Assembly: GCA_036271315.1 (NCBI GenBank)
Contig: DATBAV010000036.1
Span: forward strand, 1 to 64,000
Reading direction: 5' to 3'
DNA from: VRUE01 sp036271315
GTDB taxonomy: Bacteria; Actinomycetota; Thermoleophilia; Solirubrobacterales; 70-9
Length of the DNA stretch: 64,000 nucleotides
The position numbers and the translations under genes were made by a program. Below are positions 8,109-16,828 of this stretch, piece after piece. The first letter of the stretch is position 1; the number at the start of each line of letters is the position of its first letter. Below the pieces are notes generated by a model. It did no database searches. It was not told the origin of the DNA and worked only from the letters and a program-made list of their open reading frames with translations.

Positions 8109-9931
8109 CTCCGGCTGCCCGTGCGGGCGGCCTTCTGGCGTTTCAGCTTGTCGAGTTCGACCTTGCGCAGCCGCACCGACTCTGGCGTCACTTCGACGCA
8201 CTCGTCCTCGCGCAGGAACTCGACCGCGGCTTCCAGCGAGAGGCGTTTGGGCGGCGCCATCCGTTCGAGTACGTCGGCGGCCGCGGCGCGCATGTTCGTC
8301 TGCTGCTTCTCCTTGATGGCGTTGACGTCCATGTCCTCGGCGCGGGCGTTCTCGCCGATGATCATGCCCTCGTAGACCTCCTCGCCGGGGCCGATGAAGA
8401 GCGTGCCGCGGTCCTGCAGCCCGATCAGGGCGTAGCCGGCGCTCTTGCCGCGACGGTCGGCGACGATCGAGCCGGTCGGGCGCAGGCGCAGCTCGCCGGC
8501 CCAGCGCTCCCAGTCCTCGAAGACGTGGTGCATGACGCCGGTGCCGCGGGTCTCGGTGAGGAACTCGGTGCGGAAACCAATCAGGCCACGGGCTGGCACC
8601 AGGTACTCCATCCGTACCCAGCCGGTTTCGTGATTGGCCATCTGCTCGAGGCGGCCCTTGCGCCCCGCCAGCAGCTGCGTGATCGCGCCGACGTGCTCCT
8701 CGGGCGCGTCGATCGCCAGCCGCTCGACCGGCTCGTGCAGCTTGCCGTCGATCTCGCGGGTGAGCACGCGCGGCTGGCCGGCGGTCAGCTCGAAGCCCTC
8801 GCGCCGCATCAGCTCCAGCAGGATGACCAGTTGCAGCTCGCCACGGCCCTGCACCTCCCAGGCATCGGGGCGCTCGGTGTCGCGGACGCGGATCGAGACG
8901 TTGCCGACCAGCTCGGCGTCGAGCCGGTCGCGGACCTGACGCGCGGTCAGCTTGCTTCCCTCGGTGCCGGCGAGGGGAGAGGTGTTGATCCCGAGCACGA
9001 TCGAGAGCGAGGGCTCGTCGACGGTGATCACCGGCAGCGGTCGCGGGTCGGCGGGATCGGCCAGCGTCTCGCCGATCGTGATCTCTTCCATCCCGGCGAC
9101 GGCGATTATCTCTCCCGGCCCGACCTCCTCGGCGGGGACTCGCTCCAGTGCCTCGGTGATGTAAAGCTCGGAGACCGTCGCCCGCTCGATCGTTCCGTCT
9201 GCCCGGCACCAGGCGACCTGCTGGCCGGAGCGGATCGTGCCGTTGTGGACACGGCAGAGCGCCAGTCGCCCCACGTAGGGCGAGGCGTCGAGGTTGGTCA
9301 CGTGCGCCTGCAGCGGGTGGTCGGGGTCGTACTCGGGTGCCGGGATCTTCTCCAGCATCAGGTCCATCAGCGGCGAGAGGTCGCTGCCTTCTACACCCTC
9401 CTCCAGCGAGGCCCAGCCGGCCTTGGCGTTGGTGTAGGCGATCGGGAAGTCGATTTGCTCGGAATCGGCGTCGAGGTCGATGAAGAGCTCATAGACCTCG
9501 TCGACGACCTCGGCGATGCGGGCGTCGGGCCGGTCGACCTTGTTGACGACGAGGATCACCGGCAGCTTCGCCTCCAGCGCCTTGCGCAGGACGAAGCGGG
9601 TCTGGGGGAGCGGCCCCTCGGAGGCGTCGACGAGCAGCAGCACGCCGTCGACCATCGTCAGCCCGCGCTCGACCTCGCCGCCGAAATCGGCGTGGCCAGG
9701 CGTATCGACGATGTTGAGCTTCACGTCCTGATAGTTCACCGCCGTGTTCTTGGCAAGGATCGTGATGCCCTTCTCGCGCTCGAGGTCCATCGAGTCCATC
9801 ACCCGCTCGGCAACGTCCTGGCCCTTGCGGAAGGCGCCGGACTGCCAGAGCATCGCGTCGACCAGCGTCGTCTTGCCGTGATCGACATGGGCGACGATGG
9901 CGATATTTCTAAGATCGTTTCGAGTGTTCAT
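8105..9931 (-). CDS. typA: Ribosome-associated GTPase TypA/BipA
   Basis: A 608-residue translational GTPase of the TypA/BipA group, which binds ribosomes and helps 50S assembly and stress adaptation. G1 is AHVDHGKTTL (about residues 13-22), G3 DTPGHADFGGEVERG (about 73-87) and G4 NKVD (about 128). The EF-G-like domains and the BipA C-terminal region (RRGKSAGYALIGLQDRGTLFI) are complete. ATG 9931 is preferred over the TTG three bases upstream. There is no strong ribosome site. The stop overlaps that of the convergent HTH gene. Length and motifs are fully typical. Confidence 0.96.
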   Translation of the reverse strand: MNTRNDLRNIAIVAHVDHGKTTLVDAMLWQSGAFRKGQDVAERVMDSMDLEREKGITILAKNTAVNYQDVKLNIVDTPGHADFGGEVERGLTMVDGVLLLVDASEGPLPQTRFVLRKALEAKLPVILVVNKVDRPDARIAEVVDEVYELFIDLDADSEQIDFPIAYTNAKAGWASLEEGVEGSDLSPLMDLMLEKIPAPEYDPDHPLQAHVTNLDASPYVGRLALCRVHNGTIRSGQQVAWCRADGTIERATVSELYITEALERVPAEEVGPGEIIAVAGMEEITIGETLADPADPRPLPVITVDEPSLSIVLGINTSPLAGTEGSKLTARQVRDRLDAELVGNVSIRVRDTERPDAWEVQGRGELQLVILLELMRREGFELTAGQPRVLTREIDGKLHEPVERLAIDAPEEHVGAITQLLAGRKGRLEQMANHETGWVRMEYLVPARGLIGFRTEFLTETRGTGVMHHVFEDWERWAGELRLRPTGSIVADRRGKSAGYALIGLQDRGTLFIGPGEEVYEGMIIGENARAEDMDVNAIKEKQQTNMRAAAADVLERMAPPKRLSLEAAVEFLREDECVEVTPESVRLRKVELDKLKRQKAARTGSRS

Positions 9932-9986
9932 CAATGGGGAAGAGGTCTGAATGCAGAGGACGTTTCGCGACTTTCTGATCGCGTGA

Positions 9987-10019
9987 CAAAAACGAGGCCC
10001 GCCTTGCGGCGGGCCTCGT
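9987..10019 (-). terminator. Intrinsic terminator of the cold-shock gene
   Basis: Read on the minus strand, ACGAGGCCCGCC (9992-10003) and its complement at 10008-10019 form a perfect 12-bp stem with a 4-base loop. It is followed by a T-run (AAAAA at 9988-9992 on the plus strand). It sits 24 bases beyond the csp stop. Confidence 0.9.
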
Positions 10020-10042
10020 GACTACTCAAGTTCGGAACGCGA

Positions 10043-10249
10043 CTACGAGGTCTGCTGAACGCTCGCCGCGGCCGGGCCCTTGGGGCCTTCCTCGGACTCG
10101 TACGTCACCTTGGCGCCCTCCGCAAGGGACTTGAAGCCCTCGCCGAGAATGGCGCTGTGATGGACGAAGACGTCCTTGGAGCCGTCATCGGGAGTGATGA
10201 ACCCGTAGCCCTTGTCGTCGCTGAACCACTTGACTGTTCCAGTCGGCAT
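10043..10249 (-). CDS. cspA: Cold-shock domain protein
   Basis: A 68-residue CspA-family single-stranded nucleic-acid-binding protein acting as an RNA chaperone. It carries RNP1 (KGYGFI, about residues 13-18) and RNP2 (DVFVHHSAI, about 26-34) and the usual one-domain length. ATG 10249 is preceded by a strong GGAGG box. The leader is long: no other gene lies within 190 bases upstream, which suits the 5' UTR regulation often seen for csp genes. The transcript ends at the hairpin at 9992-10019. Confidence 0.96.
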   Translation of the reverse strand: MPTGTVKWFSDDKGYGFITPDDGSKDVFVHHSAILGEGFKSLAEGAKVTYESEEGPKGPAAASVQQTS

Positions 10250-10439
10250 TTATTGCCTCCACTTGTTGTGCTGCGAACGCGGAGGCTTCGGTAAAGCAAC
10301 GACGCGAGCGCTAGACACGACTTTTTGCCGGATATCAATCCGACCTAACGCGGGGACCGTAGCAGGGATCAAGCGGCAGGCGCGGCGCTCGGATCGCCGT
10401 CCAGGCGTGTTTGAGGAAGGCAGGAGACCAGTCGATACG
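10250..10439. other. Divergent spacer between csp and the secreted protease-like gene
   Basis: This 190-base spacer carries the csp leader and promoter on the minus strand and the start region of the S8-like gene on the plus strand. I see a small inverted pair CGGAT-N4-ATCCG near 10330-10342. On the minus strand there is a TTGATC...TTAGGT pair with roughly promoter spacing, which is only suggestive. An AGGAG at 10422-10426 serves the GTG at 10440. No small ORF or RNA gene is convincing. Confidence 0.3.
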
Positions 10440-12782
10440 GTGATTCAGATGACCCGCACGCAAACCTCGCGCCGCCGAGCGGGCGGCTTCGCGGTCGCTT
10501 TTCTACTCGCAACGATTGCCGCTTCGCCCGGCACCGCGTCGGCGCTGCGCCTCGTTCCCCAGACCAGTCCCCTCTCGCCTCGTCTGAGCGCCCTGGCGAA
10601 ACCGGCGGTGCACTCCTCGTCCTACCGGCTGCAGGCCAAGGACCTCGGCATCCCGGCGCATGGCCCCGGAAGCCTGCTGCGCGAAGGCAATCGGGTCCTG
10701 GTCGAACTGAAATACAACGGGGGTGCGGCCGCCGCCGCCGCTGCTGCCCGGGGCGCCGGCGCCGAGGTCATCGACGTCAATGCCAGATACGGGGTCATTG
10801 CCGCCGCGGTAAGGCCGGACGAACTTTCAACGCTGGGCCACCTGCCGCAGGTTTCCGCCGCGACCGAGGTGGTGACCCCGATCGTGGCCGGGCTCGCGCA
10901 GGCGTCGGTTCCGCCCTGCTTTGGAGCGGATACGTCCGAGGGGGACGATCAGCTGCACGCCGCCCAGGCGAGGGCGGAATTCGGCCTCGATGGCAGCGAC
11001 GTGAAGGTCGGGATTCTCTCCGACTCCTTCGACCTCGACGCCCTGACCCCAACCGGCGCCAGGGAAGACGTCCTCAGCGGTGACCTGCCGGGCGCGGGCA
11101 ACCCCTGCGGGTATTCGACCCCGGTCGAAGTTCTCGACGACTCGGAAGCCGAAGGCGAGGACGAGGGCCGGGCGATGGCGCAGATCGTCCACGACCTGGC
11201 GCCTGGGGCAGCGATCTCCTTTGCCACCGCGTTCAAGGGTTTGACGCCCTTCGCGGACAACATCAAGGCCTTGGCGGCCAACGGGGCCAGCGTGATCGCC
11301 GATGACATCTCCTACTTCGAAGAGCCTTTCTTCCAGGAAGGCCCGGTCGGCAACGCGATCACGGAAGTGACCGAAGACGGCGTCAGCTACTTCTCCGCCG
11401 CCGGCAACAACAACCTGAGGCGGGCGGGCAGGAACATCGCTTCCTGGGAAGCGCCCGAATACAGGGATGCTCACTCGTGCCCTGCGGCCGTGCAGGCGCT
11501 GTCAGCTGAACTCGAAGGAGAGGGCAGGTCCGGGCTCAACCCCTTCCACTGCATGAATTTCAACCCCGGGGGCCCTGCCGATACGACGTTTGGGATCACG
11601 GTCGCCGCCGGCGCGAGCCTCGTCGCTGACCTGCAGTGGGCCGAACCTTGGGAAGGCGTCAAAACCGATCTGGACGCCTTCCTGCTCAACCCGGGTGGGG
11701 AAGTGATCAGCGATAGCGTCGACAGAAACGTCTCGCGCACTCACCGGCCCTATGAGCTCGTCGGCTGGGAAAACGAAACGGGCGGCCCCGTCACCGTCAG
11801 GCTGGCGATCAACCGCTGGGCCGGTGGCGCTGACCCGAGGTTGAAGTTCGCCCTGTTGGAGAACGGGAGCGGCGTGACCGCGACCGAGTACGAATCCCCG
11901 TCGGGGGAAGACAAGGTCGGCCCGACGATCTTCGGCCATAACGGGGCAGAGGACGCGACCAGCGTTGGCGCGATCTCCTTTGGGGCCAGCGAAGCCCCGG
12001 AGGCCTTTTCCTCGCGCGGCCCCGTCACGTACTACTTCGGGCCGGTGGCCGGGGAAACGCCAGCCACGGCTCTGGGCAGTCCCCAGGTCCTCGTCAAGCC
12101 GGACGTCGTCGCGACCGATGGCGGGGCCAATACCTTCTTCGGCGAATGCCTCGGAAGTGTCTGGAGGTTCTACGGAACCTCCGCCGCGGCTCCTCACGCG
12201 GCGGCCGTTGCGGCATTGATGCGAGAGGGCGATCCCACGGCCACGCCGGCCGACATCTCGCAGGCGATGCGGGAATCCGCCGTGCCGGTTGGGGGGTTTC
12301 CGGCGACAGCCGTCGGCTCCGGACTCCTCGATGCCGTGACGGCCCTGGAGGACCTCGGCTTGACCGCTGGCGAACCCGGCGCGGAAGTTGTCGAACCGCC
12401 ACCGCCGGGGCCATGCCTGCCGCCGCGGGAACGGACGAAACCGGTGCCTTCCTCTACTGAAGTACTGCCGGTAACCCCGCCGCCGGTCGAAGGCTCCCAC
12501 GAAACCGCGAAGCGACCGCGGACTTTCTTCCTGCAGCGGCCGAGCAGGGTCATTCGCACCCACCACCAACAGGCGAAGGCGGTCTTCCGCTTCGGCTCGA
12601 ACGAGAGCGACACCTCCTTTGTTTGTCGCGTCGATGGCAGCTTCTTCCGGCCCTGCCCGGCGCGGCTGGCGCGCCGGTTCGCGCTCGGCTGGCACGTGGT
12701 CAAGGTGGCGGCGCGCGACGCGGCGGGCAACGGCGACAAGACGCCCGCCAGCTACACCTTCAAGGTCAAAAGAGTCCGCTGA
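10440..12782 (+). CDS. Secreted subtilisin-fold (S8/S53-like) protein with C-terminal Cys domain
   Basis: A 780-residue exported protein. A signal peptide (Arg-rich start, hydrophobic core, ASA-type site near residue 35) precedes a pro-like region and a subtilisin-fold domain. The Asp motif is ILSDSFD (about residue 193), the oxyanion region SAAGNNN and the Ser motif YGTSAAAPHAAAVAALM (about 578). At the His position the canonical HGT is replaced by EDEGRAMAQ (about 240), so the triad may be Ser-Glu-Asp or the enzyme may be inactive. The last 85 residues form a domain with the pattern FxCxxDxxxFxPC. Start is GTG 10440 (AGGAG 13 bases upstream) or ATG 10449. Glu codons are mostly GAA. The stop overlaps the convergent VTT gene. 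Confidence 0.85.
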   Translation: MIQMTRTQTSRRRAGGFAVAFLLATIAASPGTASALRLVPQTSPLSPRLSALAKPAVHSSSYRLQAKDLGIPAHGPGSLLREGNRVLVELKYNGGAAAAAAAARGAGAEVIDVNARYGVIAAAVRPDELSTLGHLPQVSAATEVVTPIVAGLAQASVPPCFGADTSEGDDQLHAAQARAEFGLDGSDVKVGILSDSFDLDALTPTGAREDVLSGDLPGAGNPCGYSTPVEVLDDSEAEGEDEGRAMAQIVHDLAPGAAISFATAFKGLTPFADNIKALAANGASVIADDISYFEEPFFQEGPVGNAITEVTEDGVSYFSAAGNNNLRRAGRNIASWEAPEYRDAHSCPAAVQALSAELEGEGRSGLNPFHCMNFNPGGPADTTFGITVAAGASLVADLQWAEPWEGVKTDLDAFLLNPGGEVISDSVDRNVSRTHRPYELVGWENETGGPVTVRLAINRWAGGADPRLKFALLENGSGVTATEYESPSGEDKVGPTIFGHNGAEDATSVGAISFGASEAPEAFSSRGPVTYYFGPVAGETPATALGSPQVLVKPDVVATDGGANTFFGECLGSVWRFYGTSAAAPHAAAVAALMREGDPTATPADISQAMRESAVPVGGFPATAVGSGLLDAVTALEDLGLTAGEPGAEVVEPPPPGPCLPPRERTKPVPSSTEVLPVTPPPVEGSHETAKRPRTFFLQRPSRVIRTHHQQAKAVFRFGSNESDTSFVCRVDGSFFRPCPARLARRFALGWHVVKVAARDAAGNGDKTPASYTFKVKRVR

Positions 12783-13362
12783 GCAGGTCCAGCTGGGTGC
12801 CGAAATAGACCGCGATCACGGTGATCGGCAGGTAGCCGACCACGGTCGTCCAGGTGTAGCGCCAGAGCGGCACCCGGGCGGCGCCGGCGGCGTAACAGAC
12901 GATGCTGAAGGGGAAGATCGGGATCAACCTGACGGCGATCAGCGCTTTGGCGCCACCGCGGTCGATTCTTGCCTCGATCCGCTCGAAGCGCTCTGAGCCG
13001 AACCAGCGGTCGAGCAGCGGCCGCGCCACCGAGCGCCCGACGAAGAAGCAGGCAAGGGCCGAGAGCAGCCAGCCGGTCATCATCAGCAGCATGGCGGGCA
13101 GGAAGCCGTAGGCGAGGCCAGCGGCGGCGTCGACGATCTCGGCCGGATAGAAGACCACGGCGTGGAGCAGAGTCAGGACGAGGATCAGCAGGGGACCGGC
13201 GACGCCGAGGCTGGCGATCTCGCTGCGCACTTTGTCGGTTTCGCCGTGAACTGCCGCCAGCGCGGCTTCGTGCAGCTCCGGGATCGCAAAGACGAGGCCG
13301 ACGAGCAGGGCGACGCCCGCCAGCGTGATGCCGATCTCCAGCAGGGGAGGGCGGCTATCCAC
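12766..13362 (-). CDS. VTT-domain (TVP38/TMEM64/DedA-like) membrane protein
   Basis: A 198-residue integral membrane protein of the VTT (SNARE-associated) family. Hydrophobic segments lie at about 10-28, 57-75, 83-112 and 141-185. The family signature region is visible as PAEIVDAAAGLAYGFLPA and, later, RLIPIFPFSIVCYAAGAARVP. Relatives act in lipid scrambling or membrane homeostasis, but the substrate here is unknown. I prefer GTG 13362 (VDSRPPLLE), which overlaps the recD2 stop by eight bases; the longer frame overlaps it by 50. Its stop overlaps the convergent protease-like gene by 17 bases. Confidence 0.85.
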   Translation of the reverse strand: MDSRPPLLEIGITLAGVALLVGLVFAIPELHEAALAAVHGETDKVRSEIASLGVAGPLLILVLTLLHAVVFYPAEIVDAAAGLAYGFLPAMLLMMTGWLLSALACFFVGRSVARPLLDRWFGSERFERIEARIDRGGAKALIAVRLIPIFPFSIVCYAAGAARVPLWRYTWTTVVGYLPITVIAVYFGTQLDLLSGLF

Positions 13363-15493
13363 GCAGGCGCTCGGCCAATCCGGAGTAGCGGCCGCTGCCG
13401 TCACCCCGGCGCACTGCCGCCCCCAGCACGGCGCGGTCGCCGATCAGCACGCAGCTATTGCGGGCGCGGGTGATCGCCGTGTAGAGCAGCGGCCGGCTCA
13501 GCATGCGCGAGTGCGAGCGGTGGCAGACGCCGACCACGACCGGGACCTCGCAGCCTTGCGCCTTGTGGACCGAGATCGCGTAGGCGAGCCGCAGGGTGGC
13601 GGTCTCGCCGTAAGGGATCGTCAGCGAGTCGCCCTCGTCGGTGTCGACGAGGATCTCCTCCTCATCGGGGTCGTCGGCACGGAGGAAGACGATCGAGCCG
13701 TTCATCAGGCCCAGCTCGTGCGAGTTGCGCGTCTGGATCAGGCGGTCGCCGATCCGGAAGCGGTCGCTGACAGCGCGCTTGCCATCGGGGTTGAGCTCCT
13801 CCTGCAGGCGCTCGTTGAGGGCATCGATCCCGATCGCCCCCCGGTACATCGGCGCCAGCACCTGCACCTCGCGGATCGGGTCGACGCCGAAACGCTTCGG
13901 CGCCCGCTCGGCAACCACCTCGACCACGGCTTCCAGAGCGCGCTCGGGGTTGGTTCGCTCGATGAAGAAGAAGTCGTGGTCCTGGTCCTCGCCCGGCTCG
14001 AGCTGCGGTTCCCGGCCCTGGTTGATCTCGTGAGCCGCGGTGGTGATCATCGAGCGCGCCGCCTGGCGGAAGATCTGGGTGAGGCGGACGACGGGGGCGA
14101 TTCCCGACTCGATCAGGTCCTCGAACGGCTTACCCGCGCCGATCGGCGGCAGCTGGTCGGCGTCGCCGACAAAGACGACGTGGGTCGACTCGGCCAAGCC
14201 GCCGAGCAGGACCTCGATCAGGCGCAGGTTGAGCATCGAGGACTCATCGACGATCACCAGGTCCACGGGCAGCGGGTGTCCCGGCTTGAAGGCCGGCTCG
14301 CGGCCCGGGCTCCACTCGAGCATGCGGTGGATCGTCTGCGCCGAGTGGCCGGTCGCCTCCTCGAGCCGGCGGGCGGCGCGGCCGGTCGGCGCGCAGAGGG
14401 CGATCCGCAGGTGGGCGTTTTCGGCCTCTTCGACGATCGCCCGCGTGCAGGCCGTCTTGCCGACGCCGGGCCCGCCGGTCAGCACCGAGATGCGCGCCCC
14501 GAAGGCGCCGCGCACGGCGGACCACTGCTCGTCGGTCAGCTCGGTGTCCGACTCGTCGCGGACGGGCGCCTCGCCGGGGTCGTGGTCGAGGTGTGGGGGG
14601 GCGGCGATGCGCAGCGCCAGGGTTTGCGCGACCGCCAGCTCGCTGTCATGGGTGAGCCGGCGGTAGAGGCGACCCTCGTCGCCGATCAGGCCGCTTGCTT
14701 CACTCAGCACCTCCGGGTCCGGGACGAGGCCGAGCAGCTTCGCGGTACGGGTCGTCAGCTCGGCGAGCGGCAGGTAGCTGTTGCCCTGCTGCTCGGCCTC
14801 GCCGAGGGCGTAGACGGCGGCCGCTTGGGCGCGCCGGCTCGACTCCGGCGGCACGTCGGCGGCGAGGGCGATCTTGTCGGCGCGGACGAAGCCGACCCCG
14901 TCGACCTCGGTCAGCCGGTAGGGATCCTCGTGCAGGATCGCCATCGAGCTCTCGCCGAAGCGGGTGTGGATCGGTGCCGCCAGGTGCGCCAGGCCGTGAG
15001 GGGCGAGCTGCACGTGCAGGTCGCGCACGGCGCGGCTGGCATGCCAGGACTCGGTGGCGGCCGCCGCCTGGTCGACGCTGATCCCGCGCAGCGAGCCGAA
15101 CACGCCCTGCGGATTTGCCGCGATTGCTCCCAGCACCCCCTCGCCGTGCTCGTCGACCAGGCGTTCGGCGCGGGCAGGGCCGATGTGGCGCAGCGAGGTC
15201 AGGTAGGCGATTTGCCCCTCGCGGTCGGCGGGATCGAGCGGCAGCGCCCCCTGCGCGCGCAGCTGGCGGCCGTAGCGGGCGTGGGTCTGCCACTCGCCGC
15301 TGACTTCGGCCCGATCGCCGACGCCGAGGTGGGCGACCGGGCCGACGAGGGCGAAGCCTTCGCCCGACTCGGCATCTTGGACCTCGAGCACCGCGTAGCC
15401 GTCATCCTCGGCGCTGAAGATGACGCCGAGCACCTCGACGGTGGCCGAGTGTGATGCCGCGTCGGCATCGAAGAGCGTGGCCGTGCCGTTCAC
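13355..15493 (-). CDS. recD2: RecD2-type ATP-dependent DNA helicase
   Basis: A 712-residue SF1B helicase of the RecD2/TraA group, moving 5'-3' on single-stranded DNA. The N-terminal half contains the OB-like region and helix-hairpin-helix segments (LTSLRHIGPARAERL) typical of RecD2 proteins that work without RecBC. The motor follows: Walker A GGPGVGKT (about 338-345), Walker B VDESSM, motif III GDADQLPP, and C-terminal motifs ending AYAISVHKAQGCE and TAITRAR. The length fits RecD2 rather than RecD of RecBCD. The downstream VTT gene overlaps its stop. It is divergent from the small Cys protein at 15519. Confidence 0.94.
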   Translation of the reverse strand: MNGTATLFDADAASHSATVEVLGVIFSAEDDGYAVLEVQDAESGEGFALVGPVAHLGVGDRAEVSGEWQTHARYGRQLRAQGALPLDPADREGQIAYLTSLRHIGPARAERLVDEHGEGVLGAIAANPQGVFGSLRGISVDQAAAATESWHASRAVRDLHVQLAPHGLAHLAAPIHTRFGESSMAILHEDPYRLTEVDGVGFVRADKIALAADVPPESSRRAQAAAVYALGEAEQQGNSYLPLAELTTRTAKLLGLVPDPEVLSEASGLIGDEGRLYRRLTHDSELAVAQTLALRIAAPPHLDHDPGEAPVRDESDTELTDEQWSAVRGAFGARISVLTGGPGVGKTACTRAIVEEAENAHLRIALCAPTGRAARRLEEATGHSAQTIHRMLEWSPGREPAFKPGHPLPVDLVIVDESSMLNLRLIEVLLGGLAESTHVVFVGDADQLPPIGAGKPFEDLIESGIAPVVRLTQIFRQAARSMITTAAHEINQGREPQLEPGEDQDHDFFFIERTNPERALEAVVEVVAERAPKRFGVDPIREVQVLAPMYRGAIGIDALNERLQEELNPDGKRAVSDRFRIGDRLIQTRNSHELGLMNGSIVFLRADDPDEEEILVDTDEGDSLTIPYGETATLRLAYAISVHKAQGCEVPVVVGVCHRSHSRMLSRPLLYTAITRARNSCVLIGDRAVLGAAVRRGDGSGRYSGLAERLRG

Positions 15494-15518
15494 ACGACAA
15501 AGCTAGCCTGCGCTCAAG

Positions 15519-15704
15519 ATGGGCAACCGACCGAAAAAACACGGACTCTGCGACAGCTGCGTGCATCAGCAATTGGTGCCGAACACGCGCGGGTCGGTCT
15601 TCTCGCTCTGCCGGCGCTCGCGCACCGACCCGCGCTATCCCCGCTATCCGCGGGTTCCTGTGGCCGCCTGTCCCGGCTACGAGCGGCGCCGGGAGGGCGA
15701 CTGA
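15519..15704 (+). CDS. Small Cys-containing protein, possible zinc knuckle
   Basis: A 61-residue basic protein starting at ATG 15519, 25 bases from the divergent recD2 start. It has a CDSC pair (CxxC, residues 11-14), a further Cys near 31 and another near 51 (VAACPGY). It also has a Pro/Arg/Tyr-rich middle (PRYPRYPRVP). The spacing could bind one metal ion. I recognise the general shape of short CxxC...C...C proteins but no named family. It lies head-to-head with a helicase and tail-to-tail with the cupin gene. Confidence 0.6.
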   Translation: MGNRPKKHGLCDSCVHQQLVPNTRGSVFSLCRRSRTDPRYPRYPRVPVAACPGYERRREGD

Positions 15705-15716
15705 GTCGCGCTTAGC

Positions 15717-16109
15717 TCAGCTGGCCATCGGGTCCGGCACGCCGAGCTTGGAGATTTCCGGCGCGTCGTAGGGGCCATCGGGAACCCCGCCGACAATCAG
15801 AACGCGGACGCCCTCGTCGCCCGGCCAGACCTTGCGCTTGACGCCCGAGCCGACGCGGGCGATGTGATCGGGGTCGAACGGGAAGCGCTCGCCCTCGATC
15901 TCGATCTCGCCGCCGCCGCGCAGCGCCGCGTAGACCTCTTCCTGACCGTCCTCGGCGTGGTCGTGCTCGGGGTAGTTCTCGAAGTTGGGTGGCAGGTCGA
16001 TCACCTGGATGCCGAAGGCCTCGACCCCCAGTTCCGCCCGGACGCGCTTGAAGGCGCCGAGGTAGACCGCCTCCATGTCGTCGATCTTCTTCACCGCGTG
16101 TCCCGCCAT
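15717..16109 (-). CDS. Cupin-domain protein
   Basis: A 130-residue single-domain cupin. The metal-binding motif 1 region reads PEHDHAEDGQEEVYAALRGGGEIEIEG in pieces (about residues 47-73), giving the His, His and Glu ligands in the usual order. Motif 2 is degenerate. The ATG at 16109 has a strong GGAGGAG ribosome site, so the longer frame is rejected. The gene is divergent from a TetR regulator, with a perfect palindromic operator between them, and is the likely target of that regulator. The substrate is unknown. Confidence 0.85.
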   Translation of the reverse strand: MAGHAVKKIDDMEAVYLGAFKRVRAELGVEAFGIQVIDLPPNFENYPEHDHAEDGQEEVYAALRGGGEIEIEGERFPFDPDHIARVGSGVKRKVWPGDEGVRVLIVGGVPDGPYDAPEISKLGVPDPMAS

Positions 16110-16166
16110 CGTTCTCTCCTCCTGATTGATGAGTGCAGCTCTTGGTCGGCGCAGCGTAGCGAATAA

Positions 16167-16178
16167 ACGAACGTTCGT
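16167..16178. promoter_or_regulatory. Palindromic TetR-type operator
   Basis: ACGAACGTTCGT is a perfect 12-bp palindrome in the spacer between the divergent cupin and TetR genes. This form is typical of TetR-family operators, and its position would let the regulator control both itself and the cupin. Confidence 0.7.
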
Positions 16179-16208
16179 GCTTTTTTGTACGCTGAGCAGG
16201 TGCCTGGA

Positions 16209-16811
16209 ATGAGCAACGTGACGCTGGAGCCCAGACGGGACGGCGGCAAGGGAGCCGACACGCGGGCGACGATCCTCGCGCGCGCCCTCGATCTCGCCTC
16301 GGTCGACGGCCTCGAAGGCCTGACCATCGGTCGCCTGGCGAGCGAGCTGGGGATGAGCAAGAGCGGCGTCTTCGCCCATTTCGGCTCCAAGCAGGAGTTG
16401 CAGTTGGCGACCGTCGCCGCCGCTGCGGAACGCTTCCGGATCGCCGTGATCGAGCCGGCGCTGCGGGCGCCGGACGGGGCGCTGCGCCTGCGCGCGATGG
16501 CCGCCGCCTACCTGGACCACCTCGAGGGCAACGACTACTCGGGCGGCTGCTTTTGGGCCGCGACCTCGGCCGAGTACGACGATCGGCCCGGCCCCGTGCG
16601 CGAGGCGATCGCCGCCGCGCTCGACGCCTGGCTCGGCGAGCTCGAGCGCCAGGCTCGCTTGGCCGGCGCAGCCGATCCCGGCCGTTTCGCCTTTGAGCTC
16701 TACGCGGTGGTGATGGGTGCCAACTCGCGCTTCCGGATGAGCGGCGATCGCGCCGTCTTTGGCTACGCCCGCGAGGCGATCGAGCGCCGACTGGGGGAGC
16801 TGCCGACCTGA
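16209..16811 (+). CDS. TetR/AcrR-family transcriptional regulator
   Basis: A 200-residue regulator. The N-terminal HTH is standard: ILARALDLASVDGLEGLTIGRLA, then ELGMSKSGVFAHFGSKQEL (about residues 22-65). It is followed by a helical ligand domain with SGGCFWAATSAEYDDRPGPVR, a pattern common in one TetR subgroup. ATG 16209 is chosen; a TTG at 16185 and GTG at 16200 are alternatives that lie closer to the operator. It is divergent from the cupin gene and flanked by the palindrome at 16167-16178. The stop forms part of a hairpin shared with the convergent SnoaL-like gene. Confidence 0.9.
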   Translation: MSNVTLEPRRDGGKGADTRATILARALDLASVDGLEGLTIGRLASELGMSKSGVFAHFGSKQELQLATVAAAAERFRIAVIEPALRAPDGALRLRAMAAAYLDHLEGNDYSGGCFWAATSAEYDDRPGPVREAIAAALDAWLGELERQARLAGAADPGRFAFELYAVVMGANSRFRMSGDRAVFGYAREAIERRLGELPT

Positions 16812-16828
16812 GCGACAGGTTCGCTCAG
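16808..16828. terminator. Bidirectional hairpin over two convergent stop codons
   Basis: CTGAGCGA (16808-16815) and TCGCTCAG (16821-16828) form a perfect 8-bp stem with a 5-base loop. The TetR stop (16809-16811) and the SnoaL-like stop (16825-16827) both lie in the stem. There is no T-run on either side. Confidence 0.5.

Noticed and set aside
13325..15454. A 709-codon plus-strand frame opposite recD2.
   Set aside because: It mirrors the recD2 codons, has no recognisable motif, and recD2 has all its helicase motifs.
15711..15760. A TTAGCTCAGCTGG string resembling a tRNA D-arm.
   Set aside because: The flanking sequence gives no acceptor stem, anticodon arm or T-arm, and the bases code for the end of the cupin protein.
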